The notes beneath the pieces were generated by a model that saw nothing but the letters and a program-made list of their open reading frames with translations, was not told the origin of the DNA and made no database searches. The position numbers and the translations under genes were made by a program. This document shows, piece after piece, positions 36,714-48,359 of a stretch of DNA of 64,000 nucleotides (its first letter is position 1; each line of letters opens with the position of its first letter). This stretch comes from Cystobasidium ongulense (lineage: Eukaryota > Basidiomycota > Cystobasidiomycetes > Cystobasidiales > Cystobasidiaceae): the NCBI GenBank assembly GCA_022835595.1, contig BQUP01000008.1:496001-560000 (forward strand). Direction: 5' to 3'.

Positions 36714-38970
36714 ATGCACTTTATCGCATCAGATGTTCGTCTCTGCAGCTACTTGGTCTCTTTCTCAAAGCTGACCACAACGCTTCTCACTCTCGCGGGC
36801 CTCCACTGTACGCTACACCGTACCCTTCTGTATTCTACTCGACATCACTGTACCGCAAACAGGAAGGGGTTCACTCGACGACCGTCTACGGTTCTGCAAA
36901 TGCTCGCAAAGAACTTCCTCGCTATGCAATGGCGGAAGAAGAGCTGGACCCACGCTCAGCGAAACGATTCATCGCCGACGAGTTGCAATTGGTGCGTCAT
37001 ACCCTTTAGAAGGCGCCCATACAGCAGGGCAGCGATGCCAAACGTACCAGACTTCGACTACTAACATTGGACTTGTGGTATATATCAATAGGATGGTACA
37101 CCCGCCCTCAATCTAGTAAGTTATAGCAGAGCTTTAATGCCGAAGATCTATTGTTGGCGTCCATCAGGTACTTACGCTTTCAACCCTCCCAGGCCAGTTT
37201 TGTGACTACATACCAAGAACAAGAAGCAGAAGAACTCATGCGTGACAGTGAGTCGTATTGCGACTCTGCACTGTGTGCCTTACTGCGTTGAATCTGACCA
37301 AGGGTATCACGTGATCGCTTGACCTGTACTGAACCCTGTTGTGTCATTCGCTCGTCACAGATCTGAACAAGAACTTCATTGGTGTGTCCAACTTCTCCGA
37401 TATGCTATGATACCGCATCTTTCTTCTTTCACGAGTGTGTTGACACTGACGTCGATCATCTGCACTACTACCCGAAATAGACGTCGAAGAATACCCATCC
37501 CTCGGAGAGATCGAAAGTCGATGCGTCAACATTGTTGCGCGCCTGTTCAATGCACCCATTAAAACCGAAGAAAATGCACTAGGTGTCTCTACGGTTGGGA
37601 GTTCCGAAGCCATCATCTTGGCTGTATTGGCAGCTAAAAGACTCTGGCAAAATGCCAGGAGAGCTGCTGGTAAAAGTACCGAGAAACCAAACCTAGTCAT
37701 GAACGCTGCTGTCCAGGTATGCTGGGAGAAAGCTGCTCGATACCTTGAAGTAGAAGAACGATACTGGAATACTCGCCCCGGTCACTATATCCCTGAACCA
37801 CAGGAGTTAGTTGATCTAGTAGACGAGAATACTATTCTCGTTTGCGCTATCCTCGGCACTACCTATACTGGCCAATACGAAGATGTAGCTACCATAAACG
37901 ATTTACTCGAAAAGAAGAACGAAGCTGAAGGCCTGAACGTCCACATTCACGTTGATGCTGCAAGTGGCGGTTTTGTCGCACCTTTCATTGTGCCTGACCT
38001 CAAGTGGGACTTCCGCAATAGCCTCGTATGCTCAATCAATACCTCAGGTGAGTTACTTGTTCTACGTGCTGAGAAATCCTTTGGCTGAAGGCACCTTTGC
38101 TGCCTGCTAGGTCACAAATACGGGCTCGTAAGTCCAACCCTGAACCTGTCACGCGTTGAGTTTCGACGACCTGACGCTGTCTATACTAGGCGTATGCGGG
38201 CGTTGGTTACCTGATCCTTCGAGATCGCTCCTTCTTGCCGGATGAGATCGTTTTCACCGTCAACTATCTAGGCAGTCCTCAAATTTCGTTCACCTTGAAC
38301 TTCTCCAAGTCCGCCGTGCAAGTTATCGGTTCTTACTATCAGATGATTCGACTAGGCAAGAACGGCTATCGAGCTATCATGAGTACGCTCACCGAGACTG
38401 CAGACCATCTATCTGAATACGTCGAAAATTATCAAGATGGAAAGCTTTTCCAGATCATCAGTGAAACTTCAGGAAAAGGTCTGCCTCTTGTAGCTTTCCA
38501 ATTGAAAGAGGGTGTCGTACAGTGGGATGAATTCGCCCTCGCCAGGGGTTTACGAATGAAAGGCTGGATTGTCCCAGCCTATACTATGGCGCCAAAGTGA
38601 GTCTTATGTGAACGGTGTTACTACCCTTGCTTACTGTTTTACCGATGCAGCTGCTCTCAAATGAAGCTGGTCCGTATTGTAGTCCGAGAAGATTTCTCTC
38701 GCTCTAGATGCGAAGACTTTATAAGGGATCTGGACGGTAAGCATTCGTACCTGGCGAGAGCGAGTGAAGTTTCATGCTCACGCAAAGACTCCAGGCGTCA
38801 TTAAAAGCCTTGACGCAATGCCAAAGGAGGTCATCGAACACCATCGCGCGCACCCGGAAATGATGCAGCATGGTCCTAGCCATCGCAGAGAGACTAATGG
38901 TACTCATATAAAACATCAGGAGAAGCATAGTCTCCAAGCGAAGCATGGCAAGACACACGCCGTGTGTTAG
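36714..38970 (+). CDS. GAD1: Glutamate decarboxylase
   Basis: A PLP-dependent enzyme making GABA and CO2 from glutamate, 507 residues by this model. Exons: 36714-36755, 36863-36991, 37092-37115, 37193-37247, 37361-37381, 37481-38047, 38111-38127, 38190-38596, 38651-38736 and 38795-38970. Family marks are YGSANARKELPRYAMAEEEL, DGTPALNLASFVTTY, VGSSEAIILAVLA, HVDAASGGFVAPF, the cofactor lysine in SGHKYGL (about Lys282) and NFSKSAVQVIGSYYQ. The tail ends HGKTHAVC; fungal family members also carry an extension beyond the core. The first exon is the least sure: its donor (GTCTCT) is weak, so the true start may lie in a different upstream exon. The rest is well supported. Confidence 0.9.
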
Positions 38971-40129
38971 AATGCCCATGTATCGTTATAGATGTGGTGT
39001 TGCACTCTCCGCCAGCCCAGCTAGCAGACCCTTATGTCGATGTGATGTCATCCATGCAATGCAACATAACATATTGCACAGTTACCTGTCTTCTCGTGTC
39101 GCCATGAAACTATTGCCGCTGCTAATGGCAGGAATATTGCTTTCATACGAAGTGGGCAGAGTCAGCACGTGACTTCCCGTTCAGAGTCTCTCGGAAGGAA
39201 GTGATACCCAGCAGCAAAAGATGGCACAGTGACTATGCTGGTAGCGTTAATCTCATCCAGACTCACGGTTGCAAAGGTTAATGTGCTCACTTCTGGTCAA
39301 TTGTCATGTTTTGATATATATGTTAGCGACGATTTCAGTTATAAGCGATAGTATGATCTTCGGCTAATGGGCAGGGATTTGGGCAGGGATTTTCGCCCAA
39401 GTATTTTCCCAACCTCATACTATCTGAACAAGAAGCTCCCACAGCCTGCGTATAGTCAGTTATGTTACAAGATTCACATTCAGAAGTCTGAGAAGAGTCG
39501 CTTTGAGTAACGGATCTGCTTCTCCTGATTTTTCCGTTAAGCGACTAATAATCAGATTACAAGATCTTCTAACTTGTTTTGTAATTCCATCACTGATTTT
39601 GTAAGTTAATCCTTTACTAATCCAGCTAAACTTGCAGTAAACTTTCTCGGCACATATTGCTAATTTCACCCCCACGGCTTCAAGGATGCTTCACTAGCTG
39701 TTCGAATCCTATCGATATAAATACAGTCGCAAAGAGAGCCATGTTGGCGGTCTCAGGTTCGCTGTGCTTATCCGACTGGAAAGCAGCAAATAAGTGTGTC
39801 ACGTGAGTGAGTCGAGGATATACCTGGGAATTGGCGGTAGGAAAAGCAATTTCCCAACTGTGTAATTCGACGTTCTCTGCTACATTGGCTTGTACAAGAA
39901 CATCTCCTACAAAGTTTTCCTTGGTCTCGTGTGATTCAGAACTTCTCCTTGCGGCACTATCTGCGGAATGTTGTCTTTGGATAACCTTGCTCTGACTCAG
40001 GACAATGTCCCAATAGAGCTCACAGACGCTTGCTATAGCGCATGCTAATATCAGTTCAACATCTGGTACTCATAGCTTTGCTCGGAAGTGGAAGCAAAGA
40101 AGTCTAGCAATTAATTACAAGGCTTGGTA

Positions 40130-40149
40130 GTTAATTACCGGTAATTAAC
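40130..40149. repeat. Perfect 20-base palindrome in a TAATTAC cluster
   Basis: Reads GTTAATTACC followed directly by its reverse complement GGTAATTAAC. It lies in a 60-base cluster of TTAATTAC/CAATTACC words (40108-40172). The core TTAATTA resembles homeodomain-type targets. It is seen directly; any role is unknown. Confidence 0.85.
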
Positions 40150-40479
40150 TCAATTACCAGTTCATTACCCAGGCGAGTTGCTGTGGGCCAATTTCCCAAT
40201 TTGTTCCCAAAATCAGGGGAATCAGACAGTGGTATTCACGTATGTACAAAGTAGCCTCTGTCAGCTGCACAAACTACAAAGCCTGCTTCCGTAGGCTGGA
40301 CGGTCTGCAGAATTCCGTAATTGTACAAAACCATACACAAGAAAGCAGAATCGTCCACAGAGGCCAGGACAGTAATAGTCTAGGCCATCAAATCCCGTAA
40401 CTCTCCCAGGCAGTATTCAGAAAGACTTCTAGATGTAATCTGGAAATTTGATTTACTCAACAGCCCGAACCCACCTGCA

Positions 40480-41290
40480 AACTCAGGGTTCTAGGGTTGC
40501 GCAAGATGGGAAGTTCCGGCAATCGATGTGACAGGCTCTTCAACTCAGGATATTTGAAAATAACTTGTGAGAATATGATTAGACATTGTCTTGCCTACTG
40601 ATACCTACGACTTCGTGGATGTCTTATTGTAGAGAGCCAAGTAAGTCACGTGACTCGAGTGTAGTGACAAGGCAGTCGACTTGATAACATAACGGTCTCC
40701 TTCTCTCAATCAAATGTAATTTGCCAAATATAGTAGCATCCGAGCACTCGAATTGCCTATCTGAAGCCAAGAGTAGTGCTCGGGGATCCTGTAGATATGA
40801 ATAGGTATTTGGGAGGCTAGCAAGGCTAAGCGGCTGCAACGGCTGGGGAAGTTGCTGCAGGTTTTTTTCCCAACTTCCTTTTGAGTATAGCAGAGATAGA
40901 TGATACACTGTGTGTATGTATAAAAAACCACTTGCTAGCTTTGCAGTGTAAGCGGCCTGCAATAGGGAGTGGCGCTGTATGTTGCACTTCGACACTGACC
41001 ATATTCTGACAGAAAAGCCCAAATGAGTCTGAACAGTGCGCGGGAGTGTTATTAGATGTTTCTTCGAGCCCAAATATCTACACAGGACACATCCCAAGAC
41101 TTGTAGATATCTTTTGGAAATGAAGTCGTCTCAAAAGCCTTAACCATTGGCTGGCTTCAAGGGTTCCAGGGTAGGTGCATGTGCAAAATTCCTGTAAGTG
41201 GTGAGACAGGCTGTTAAGCTCTCAGTACAATTGGAGGCCTCTTGAAAGTATGATTAGCCATACTTCTATCTACTCTTACATATTTACCGT
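40480..41290 (+). repeat. Diverged direct repeat pair
   Basis: About 140 bases at 40480-40620 and again at 41150-41290 align by eye. Shared words in order are AGGGTTC-AGGGT, a block around AATTCC/AGTTCC, GACAGGCT-TT, CTCAG, and TATGATTAG-CAT. Identity looks like roughly 60-65 percent, so the copies are old. The element family is not known. Chance similarity cannot be excluded without an alignment score. Confidence 0.4.
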
Positions 41291-42709
41291 GACAGTCTGT
41301 CTCATTTTGTGTAGTGTCAGGATCCGGTTTTTGTAGATCACGTGCGGCGGCCTTCACCGACGAGGGGACCATCTACAAATGGGCTCCATAGCTTCAATTG
41401 GGAGCTGAGAGCGTCGTAAGGTTGCGGATATTGTTTTATCATCAGCATAAGGAAGTAAAGCTGTCTGAAGTCGCCGACCAAGAATCTTTTCAACCGAGTT
41501 TCTCGTGGACATGGTCATTTGAAGTCCCACGACAGTCCGGTTATCGACAGGCAAGAAATTTACGAATATTTGTATTTGTCTATTTGACCACTGCCATTGT
41601 GTTTCGATCTACGTCGAGAGAACCTGCTGTGCTCCGCATACTCCTGGAATGAATTTCCGTCATCTTGTTGGCGAATAGATGGCACCGTTAGCCTGGACCT
41701 AACCGGTGACCTTGCGTATCTTATAGTGCATCAAAGTCAGTATCAACATCGAATCCAGCGCAATTTCAATGGACGTGCTAGTCCAGTGGAACCAGATATC
41801 AAAGATTGCGGCATTGTTGGTTGCGCCCAGTCCTTCGTGGTCAGCTAGGCAAGTCCAGAGGACGTGGCCAACTTGCAAATACGTCGCTGTGTTTCTTCCA
41901 GAATCTATAACGCGAGTGTGTTCAAGCAGTTATGGTGCGTTCTATATGCATTCAAGATCGTTATACACACCTTCAGAGCTCGCCAGCGATTTCACGAATC
42001 TCACATGTAATATGTTGGCTGGGATTTGAGTGCATAGCTGGGATTTGGCGTGACCAAACCCAATTTTCCAATGTTGGCTGAGGGTATTCTCTGCAACATT
42101 GAGTATAATCAATATAATTGAAAACTGCTTAAGTTGAATTGGAAGCCTTCAAATGATCTTCAACGGCGTTCAGGATCAAATGCGTTGAACTTGTCGATTA
42201 AGGCCTTGACAAGTCTGCCGGAAGTCGCTAGTGGCCTTCATGGACGTCAGTGAGCCATCTTTCAGGTGCCTTTGAAGAGGTCTAGACACTCTTTCCCGTC
42301 TTGTATGATGTTTGGGAAATTGCGCTTGCGCGACATGCGGACTTGCCAAATGTGATTTTTTGCTAAAGAGCCACATCTGGGATTTATAGGACTTTTACGA
42401 GTATGAGAAGCAATCCCATTTTCCCCATGTAGTGTGCTGTGCAGGTTCTGTAAGTTACTTGCGAAACTCGGGAAGTTCAGTCTGCAGCTGGTCAATTGGG
42501 TCCTCGACCATGTTTGTGACACACTTGCCTCGGATCGATTTTGTCTATTTATAGCATGACGACTTCCCCCAAACTTGCGAGCGAGCTGCACCTGCACAGG
42601 AAATAATAGATTCGAGATGGACTCATGGCTTGGCACTGTTCGACTGCCCGCTTGAACGTTCACCTGCAAGTCGTTCTCTTCGCGCCGCTGGACGCCAACC
42701 GATATCCAC

Positions 42710-45386
42710 ATGGCATCTGCAAACAACAATCCGCAAATGCACCTCGCTCCCTCGAGCTCGACAGGCTCAGAACCCAGCTCTGCAGAAACGCGGGTCATGA
42801 GCGAGGAACCGGGAAGATATGGCCATACTACCGCACCACTCACCAGCAGCCCGGGCGAGGTAGTAGGCACTCCGCCTATCCAGTCTGCTATGCGCAAGAA
42901 GGCAGGCGACCGCCAGGGAACAGGCCATGTCAGTGTCCTCGAACCTCCATCTGCAGGCGAGCATCGAGGGTCAACCGATGGGGACCATGAACATCCTCAT
43001 GGCTTCTCGGAGAAGCTGCATGGCTTGAGACATAGATCGAATAAAAAGACACAATCTGGCAATTCTGAAGCTGGCAGCCATGCAGGCCGTCCTACACCAC
43101 AGAGATCTCTGTCTGGTGGACCTAGAGGCTTCCTGCAGAGAATAGCTACTGTGAGATCTCCTGACAACGTCAATGCTACGTCTGCTGAAAGTACACTAAC
43201 GCTTGATCTTGCTTCTCAGGGACTATCTGAGCCACGGCCCAAAAGTACGCATGTACTAAAAGACAACTTGACCAAATAGTTGACATCTGTTTCCTCCCGC
43301 AGTCTCGAAGGAACCTACCTGGAAAGAAAGTATGATGGCCATCGTCAAGGCAAGCTGGCTCAACGTTCTTCTCGTCTTCATTCCCGTCAGTTGGGCACTT
43401 CACTTTGCTAAAGTCAGCGATACCGTGGTCTTCGTAATGGCGTTTTTGGCTATTATTCCGCTGTGAGTGCCTTCAGTAGCATGTTGAATTGTATTGTAGT
43501 CGGTCTGGCATGCTAATGACTGTCTTGACTGCAGCGCCAAATTGCTTGGATTCGGTACAGAGGAGCTGTCACTGCGTGTCGGGCAAACGATTGGAGGTAA
43601 GGAAACAGAAATGGGCCGGCGACCGCATTGTAATGGATACTTAATCCAGCTTCTGTCTCCAGGTCTTCTAAACGCCACTCTTGGTAACGTGGTAGAGTGA
43701 GTCTGCTTGGGGCAAGGCCCGCTTTACGAATTTAAACTGACAATATCCTGTCTAGACTCATCGTTGCCGTTCTTGCACTGGTCAAATGCGAACTTCAAAT
43801 TGTTCAATCGTCACTCCTTGGATCTATTCTCTCGAATCTCTTGCTTGTACTCGGAATGTGCTTCTTTGCTGGTGGACTCCGATTCTCCGAGCAGTCGTTT
43901 GGTGATACCGGAGCCCAGATCAACTCGTCTCTTCTTGTTATCAGTGTTATCAGTGAGCTTGACATCCGCAGAAGTACTATCTCGGAACATTTTTGATGTT
44001 ATTCACCAACTCTGCAGCTATTCTTATTCCCGCTGGTTTCCATGCTGCCTTCAACGGCAGCATCGATATCGCGGTCGAGAAAGCCGACATCTTATCAATG
44101 TCACGAGGCACGGCAGTTATAACATTAGTAATCTATATGGCATACATGGTGTTCCAACTTTGGTCTCATGCACATCTTTTCCATGATGGAACCACCGACC
44201 AAGTGGCAAACAGACCTAGAAAAGCCGGTAAACATCTGATGTTTAAGGAAGCCAAATCAGTCAAGAGAGCGAACGCTGCTGCTGGTCTTCCTGTCAGCGT
44301 AAAAGGAGGTGCCGGTGCTCCTGCATACCCCGGTAATGGACAGAATGGACTGGAAAATGGCGATCCTGAAGCGGACACTGTCGATATATCCGAAGAAGAC
44401 GAAGAAGAGGAAGAGACACCTTCTATCAATCTCTGGAGTTGCATCATCCTGCTCCTGGTCGTTGCTGCCCTTGTCGGTGTCACTGCTGAATGGTAAGTAT
44501 TCCACTTCGTCCATTTCCCGGCGGTGTCTGAGGTACTGACTCTGCCAAACATGTCTTGCAGGCTCGTTGACTCCATCAATGGTCTTGTAGCTACTGGAGG
44601 CATTACTGAGCAATGGGTTGGTCTCATCCTACTCCCTATCGTAGGCAATGCCGCAGAGCATGTGAGTACCTTGCTATTTCCAACGGCTGGAATACTGCTA
44701 AAATCTTGCAATTGTAGGTCACCGCTGTTACCGTCGGATACAAAGACAAGCTTGACCTGTCAAGTGAGTATAGAAATCTGGCGCACTCTGTTATATGGCT
44801 CCAGCTGAAGTGCTTGTCTCGATTCACAGTCAGTGTCGCTGTTGGTTCATCCATTCAAATTGCTCTTTTCGTCATTCCAGTCCTGGTCCTGGTAAGTATC
44901 TGATTTAAACCTTAATTTCGGCATGCTGGACTGACACGATACCTATGACAGCTTGGATGGGCTCTTGATAAACCTTTGAGCTTGCTCTTCGATCCTTTCG
45001 AGTCTATCGCTCTGTTCTTGTCTGTCTTGCTGGTGAATTATAGTGAGCAGAATTGAACAAGACGCTTGGTAAACATGTCGGAACAACGAACCAATCTTGT
45101 TTTCATTTTCAGCCATGCAGGATTCACGCTCGAATTGGTTGGAGGGCTACCTTTGCATGAGCGTTTACTTGATCATAGCAGTAGCGGTAAGAATCCTTCA
45201 TTTTCATCTTCACGACCTAGATAAAGCTGATTGTCGATTGTATGTGTTCGTGACATGACAGTTCTGGGTAAGTACTTGCTATCTTGCCATTCAAAAGAAA
45301 AGCCGTAAGCTATGGGCTGACATGTTCCTTTTCATTAGTACTATCCCAACGCAGATACTCCAGAAGCCCGTTTGCTCGTTTGCTAG
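42710..45386 (+). CDS. VCX1: Vacuolar-type Ca2+/H+ exchanger (CAX/Vcx1 family)
   Basis: A proton-coupled Ca2+ transporter, probably vacuolar, 629 residues. Thirteen exons: 42710-43244, 43303-43462, 43535-43596, 43663-43696, 43756-43952, 44018-44492, 44562-44661, 44718-44763, 44830-44891, 44952-45042, 45113-45186, 45262-45267 (6 nt) and 45339-45386. A 180-residue disordered N-terminus precedes about 11 membrane segments. Both ion-binding alpha repeats are seen: LLNATLGNVVELIVAVLAL and IVGNAAEHVTAVTVGYKDK. The central cytosolic loop is acidic (DISEEDEEEEE), as in the family. The 6-nt exon gives the Phe-Trp of the conserved FWYYP near the C-terminus. The border at 43952/44018 is the least certain. 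The long N-terminus may be autoinhibitory, as in plant CAX proteins, which is inference. Confidence 0.92.
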
Positions 45387-45822
45387 AAACGACCAGGAGT
45401 TGCTGACAAGTCCCATCGCACTTATAGCATGTATCATCCGTCCGTAGACGGCTTTTATAATTATAACCAATCTTGAGGAACTTGTATGAAACACGCACAA
45501 GATCCAGTACCGGGAAATGAGTGAATCTTATGTATTCACCTATCCACTCTCGCCTCCGTGCAAACTCCATAGGAGGTTGAGCAGCTGGACATCGTAACAA
45601 ATCCCTGCATCTTTGCTTATCCCAAATAACTTGAACGTTTGTAGCCGTACTCTTTCTTGGCATGAAGGAACCTGACTAAGGTTTGATACGCGATCATAAT
45701 CACAGATAAAAGAACTTCAATTTATCGGGCTTGTGTGTAGAACGGAGACATGCCAGACTCCGGCGAGAAGTTTTCTCGTCCCACCGAGCGATAGTGACTA
45801 AGTCTTGGTTCCCTAGGATGTT
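45387..45822. other. Convergent intergenic region
   Basis: 436 bases between the stops of the Ca2+/H+ exchanger and the minus-strand membrane protein. A 117-codon minus frame (45310-45663) overlaps the exchanger end and has no recognisable content. Nothing else is supported. Confidence 0.4.
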
Positions 45823-47025
45823 TCAAGACGATGTACTCTCAAATGATCTGCGATTACTCTTTCTCTTACGTTCTCTTCTGCACGCCCAATATATAAATGC
45901 AACGGTAGCAATGCAGAAAATGACAGCGAGCCCCGTCACTATGCCTGGTGGTAGGCGGTCGGGTTCGTTTGTTGAAGCACCCGGGATATTACTAGTGATG
46001 GTGCCCATTGAGCTTGCACTGGTAGCAGTGCGACTCTCTTGAGGTGAAACTGCCCGTTGCGCATCTGTGCGCGTCTGTTGATACTTTATGCTCTGTAGGT
46101 TTTGTGAGTCTGAGGCATCTCTAGGTGTTTCACTAGATATGGTCGATTCACCGGGTCCAGATTGTGCCATTCCATCGGTTTGGAAAGGTTGTTCACTTTC
46201 TGACGGTTTTGTTTCTGACGATTGCATCTCCGATGACATTGCTTCTGGCGATGATGATGATGATGATGACAACGACGATAGCGGAGGTAAAGAGGCTATC
46301 GTCTCTTGAGTTACAGATACGAGTTGTGGCTCGGGCTTCTGTTGAATGGGAGGGGACGTTGAGGGCGAGGGCGCGGTACCAGGAGTTCTAATCGTAGAGG
46401 TCCTTTCTACTTTCCTTTGTACGGTAGATGTCGTCTTAGGTCCAGAGAGGAAGGTAGCTGAAGATGGGTACGATTTATAATTTCCATACTGAGCATTGCA
46501 CCACTATCGGTATTGCAAGAAAAGCAAGATTGAAAAGCGATAAGAGGCGGAGATTTGAATCAGTTTTACCAAAGCTAAGATAGACCAGTTGGGGAGGGAA
46601 GCGCTGGGCAATCACTTACGCCTAATATCTCAAGTACGATACTTGCATCCTTCTCGCCAGGACAAGGAGCAACACATCTATAAATGTTGTTGTTGTTTGT
46701 AGTGTTACAAATACAAGGTCCCTGTGAGAGTTGTTCCGACATAATAGGCAAGGAGTGTCCACGTCAATCAGCTACGATCCAGTTCTAGGATTTCTTAAAG
46801 CCAGGGGAATATTCATTCCAGGGCTAAAGAGAACTATGTACTCACGTCTCCAGCTGGACAATCATATTGATGCGTACAGGACTTTACGCTATTTTCCATT
46901 CCATCAATATTGCAAGAGAAACGATCCGAAAAGCAAAGCAGCATTGCGAGATCAGCCATGCTCTCCATCACACGCTCATATCGAGGATGAGTAGAAGTAT
47001 TGGAAATGAATGAAGACCTTACCAT
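45823..47025 (-). CDS. Cys-rich single-pass membrane protein (start uncertain)
   Basis: Likely a type I surface protein. The C-terminal exon (45823 to about 46502) encodes a WCNAQYG start, a long Ser/Thr/Pro/Glu stalk with a Ser run, one membrane segment (GIVTGLAVIFCIATVAFIYWA) and a short basic tail (CRRERKRKSNRRSF). An upstream exon (about 46621-46721) adds GPCICNTTNNNNIYRCVAPCPGEKDAS, and another (about 46845-46930) adds FSCNIDG...SCTHQYDCPAGD. The cysteine spacing suggests a small disulfide-rich ectodomain of the kind found in fungal CFEM-like or sensor proteins, but I could not match a defined family. I could not find a convincing signal-peptide exon, so the 5' end is open; 47025 is only the limit of the last plausible frame. 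Confidence 0.55.
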
Positions 47026-47581
47026 TCAACCGAGAAGAGTGAGGAAAACCCCTGTAATCCTTCTGTCCAAGCTGATTGATAACGTTTCCCTTTGTTATGA
47101 CCTTGTCGAGCGTGCAATTCTCTTGAGGGGGTTATATGCCTTCGCGATACGTTTGTGACTTTACGCATGCTGAATCCTGTAGCCCCACGCAGATTCCCCG
47201 GTGCAGAAAGTTGGCGGAAAGTTGGAGCTAGAGGGAGCACTGTAAACAGTTGGAGTATAGTGAAGCGCGCTGATGCCAGTGGAACACTGCGACTGTTCCC
47301 CTTTTATGCCATGTCAAAGGCGCATATTTGTATCGCGACCTTGGAAATCCATCGGACGCCGTCCTCAGAGCATAAGGTTTCCCTGATTCTTGATAGACCA
47401 GGCCTTGGGTTCGCACAACATATGTAGCCATGCTTGTACCTATGGACACGAACCGAAGTTGTCCATTCCAGGCTTTGACGGGAGCAGTATGGGCCGGAAA
47501 GCCCGTTTGAGAGTTGAAAGGGTTCACTTAGGACCCCTATCTGACCGTCGTAAATCGATACCAGTATACCGTGAGCGACTA
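47026..47581. other. Intergenic or unplaced 5' part of the membrane protein gene
   Basis: 556 bases between the membrane protein and the kinetochore candidate. It probably holds the missing signal-peptide exon and promoter of the former, but I could not identify them. Confidence 0.35.
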
Positions 47582-48359
47582 TTACAAATTTCGCGCTAGT
47601 ATTTCTTCAGTCAGTTTATAATGGTCTGTCTTCTGTTGCAATGTATGCCTCTTCTGCCTTAATGCTTGGGTTGCTTCGTAGAGTCGCTTGTACCTGCGAA
47701 GATAGATCACGTGCAGAATTAGTGAAAGGTACACATGGTAGCAGACTATGCACTCACTCTTCGAGTTTCTGATCTGCTATATTGACTTCTTCCCTTGCTT
47801 GCATTTCTGTAGTTATGGGCCATTCTGGAGGGAGGTCGTCAAGCCAGTCGTCTCTGCGAGCAGATAATGGTAAACAAGGTTAGATCATGCCAGCAACAAT
47901 AGTACGAAGTCAGGAACAGCACTCACTTGTCGACGAATATCTTCAAATCCTCATCTAATCTTACTATCTTGGCCTTGCCTCTTTCGCTTGTTCTCAGGTA
48001 TTCAATCTGTTCGATGACAGCTTGGATTGTTGCTTTGTCGAGTCTTCGCTTTCTCTCGGCATGGAGGGACGCACTGCATCAAATTGCGGACAGTCAGAGG
48101 TTGGAGCTCGTGTCAATAGAATGTAATTGAGTGCGCACTGTACATGCTGGATTGCTTTCACCACGCGTCTGTACTCTGCATCACCACACTCAAGCTCTTT
48201 TTGCGTAGGGACGGTCAGCGGGCTCTGCAGGGTGTCGACCTGTTCGGCGATGAATGCCTTGAGGGACACGTCGACGTGCATGTCATTCTTGTCATCACTC
48301 CCACCGCTCTGCTGCCTCTGCTTTCCTTTGCCCGCAGCAGGATTGTCGAGCTTCTTCAT
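47582..48359 (-). CDS. Candidate Sim4-complex kinetochore protein Fta4/CENP-U
   Basis: 191 residues from exons 48139-48359, 47927-48073, 47758-47853 and 47582-47693, in phase with standard splice sites. It is helical and charged. The order of features resembles what I recall of the Fta4 family: SLKAFIAEQVDTLQSPLTVP near the N-terminus, a helix ending in AVIEQIEYL, then LDDLPPEWPI, and a C-terminal coiled-coil helix (YKRLYEATQALRQKRHTLQQ) ending LTEEIL. Fta4 (CENP-U/Ame1-related) sits in the inner kinetochore with the Sim4/COMA group. The assignment is based on pattern memory of short conserved blocks; another small coiled-coil protein is possible. Confidence 0.5.

Larger units (their letters stand above)
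38971..42709. other. AT-rich gene-poor island
   Basis: 3.7 kb with no frame that reads like protein. It contains a perfect 20-base palindrome (40130-40149), a diverged repeat pair (40480-40620 and 41150-41290), several TTTCCCAA-type motifs (39400, 39850, 40183, 40867) and four CACGTG sites (39166, 39800, 40647, 41339). No reverse transcriptase, transposase or terminal repeats were recognised. It may be decayed repeat sequence or a regulatory or structural region. Confidence 0.5.

Noticed and set aside
39660-39720. tRNA-like GTTCGAATCC box
   Set aside because: The flanking bases cannot form a T stem or an acceptor stem, so it is not a tRNA.
40624-41097. 157-codon minus-strand frame in the gene-poor island
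   Set aside because: No ordered protein character, no splice partners, and it crosses the TTTCCCAA motif. Treated as chance.
42262-42897. 211-codon minus-strand frame overlapping the exchanger start
   Set aside because: It runs antisense to the disordered N-terminal exon of a well-supported gene and has no recognisable content.
44166-44711. 181-codon minus-strand frame
   Set aside because: It is antisense to conserved exons of the Ca2+/H+ exchanger.
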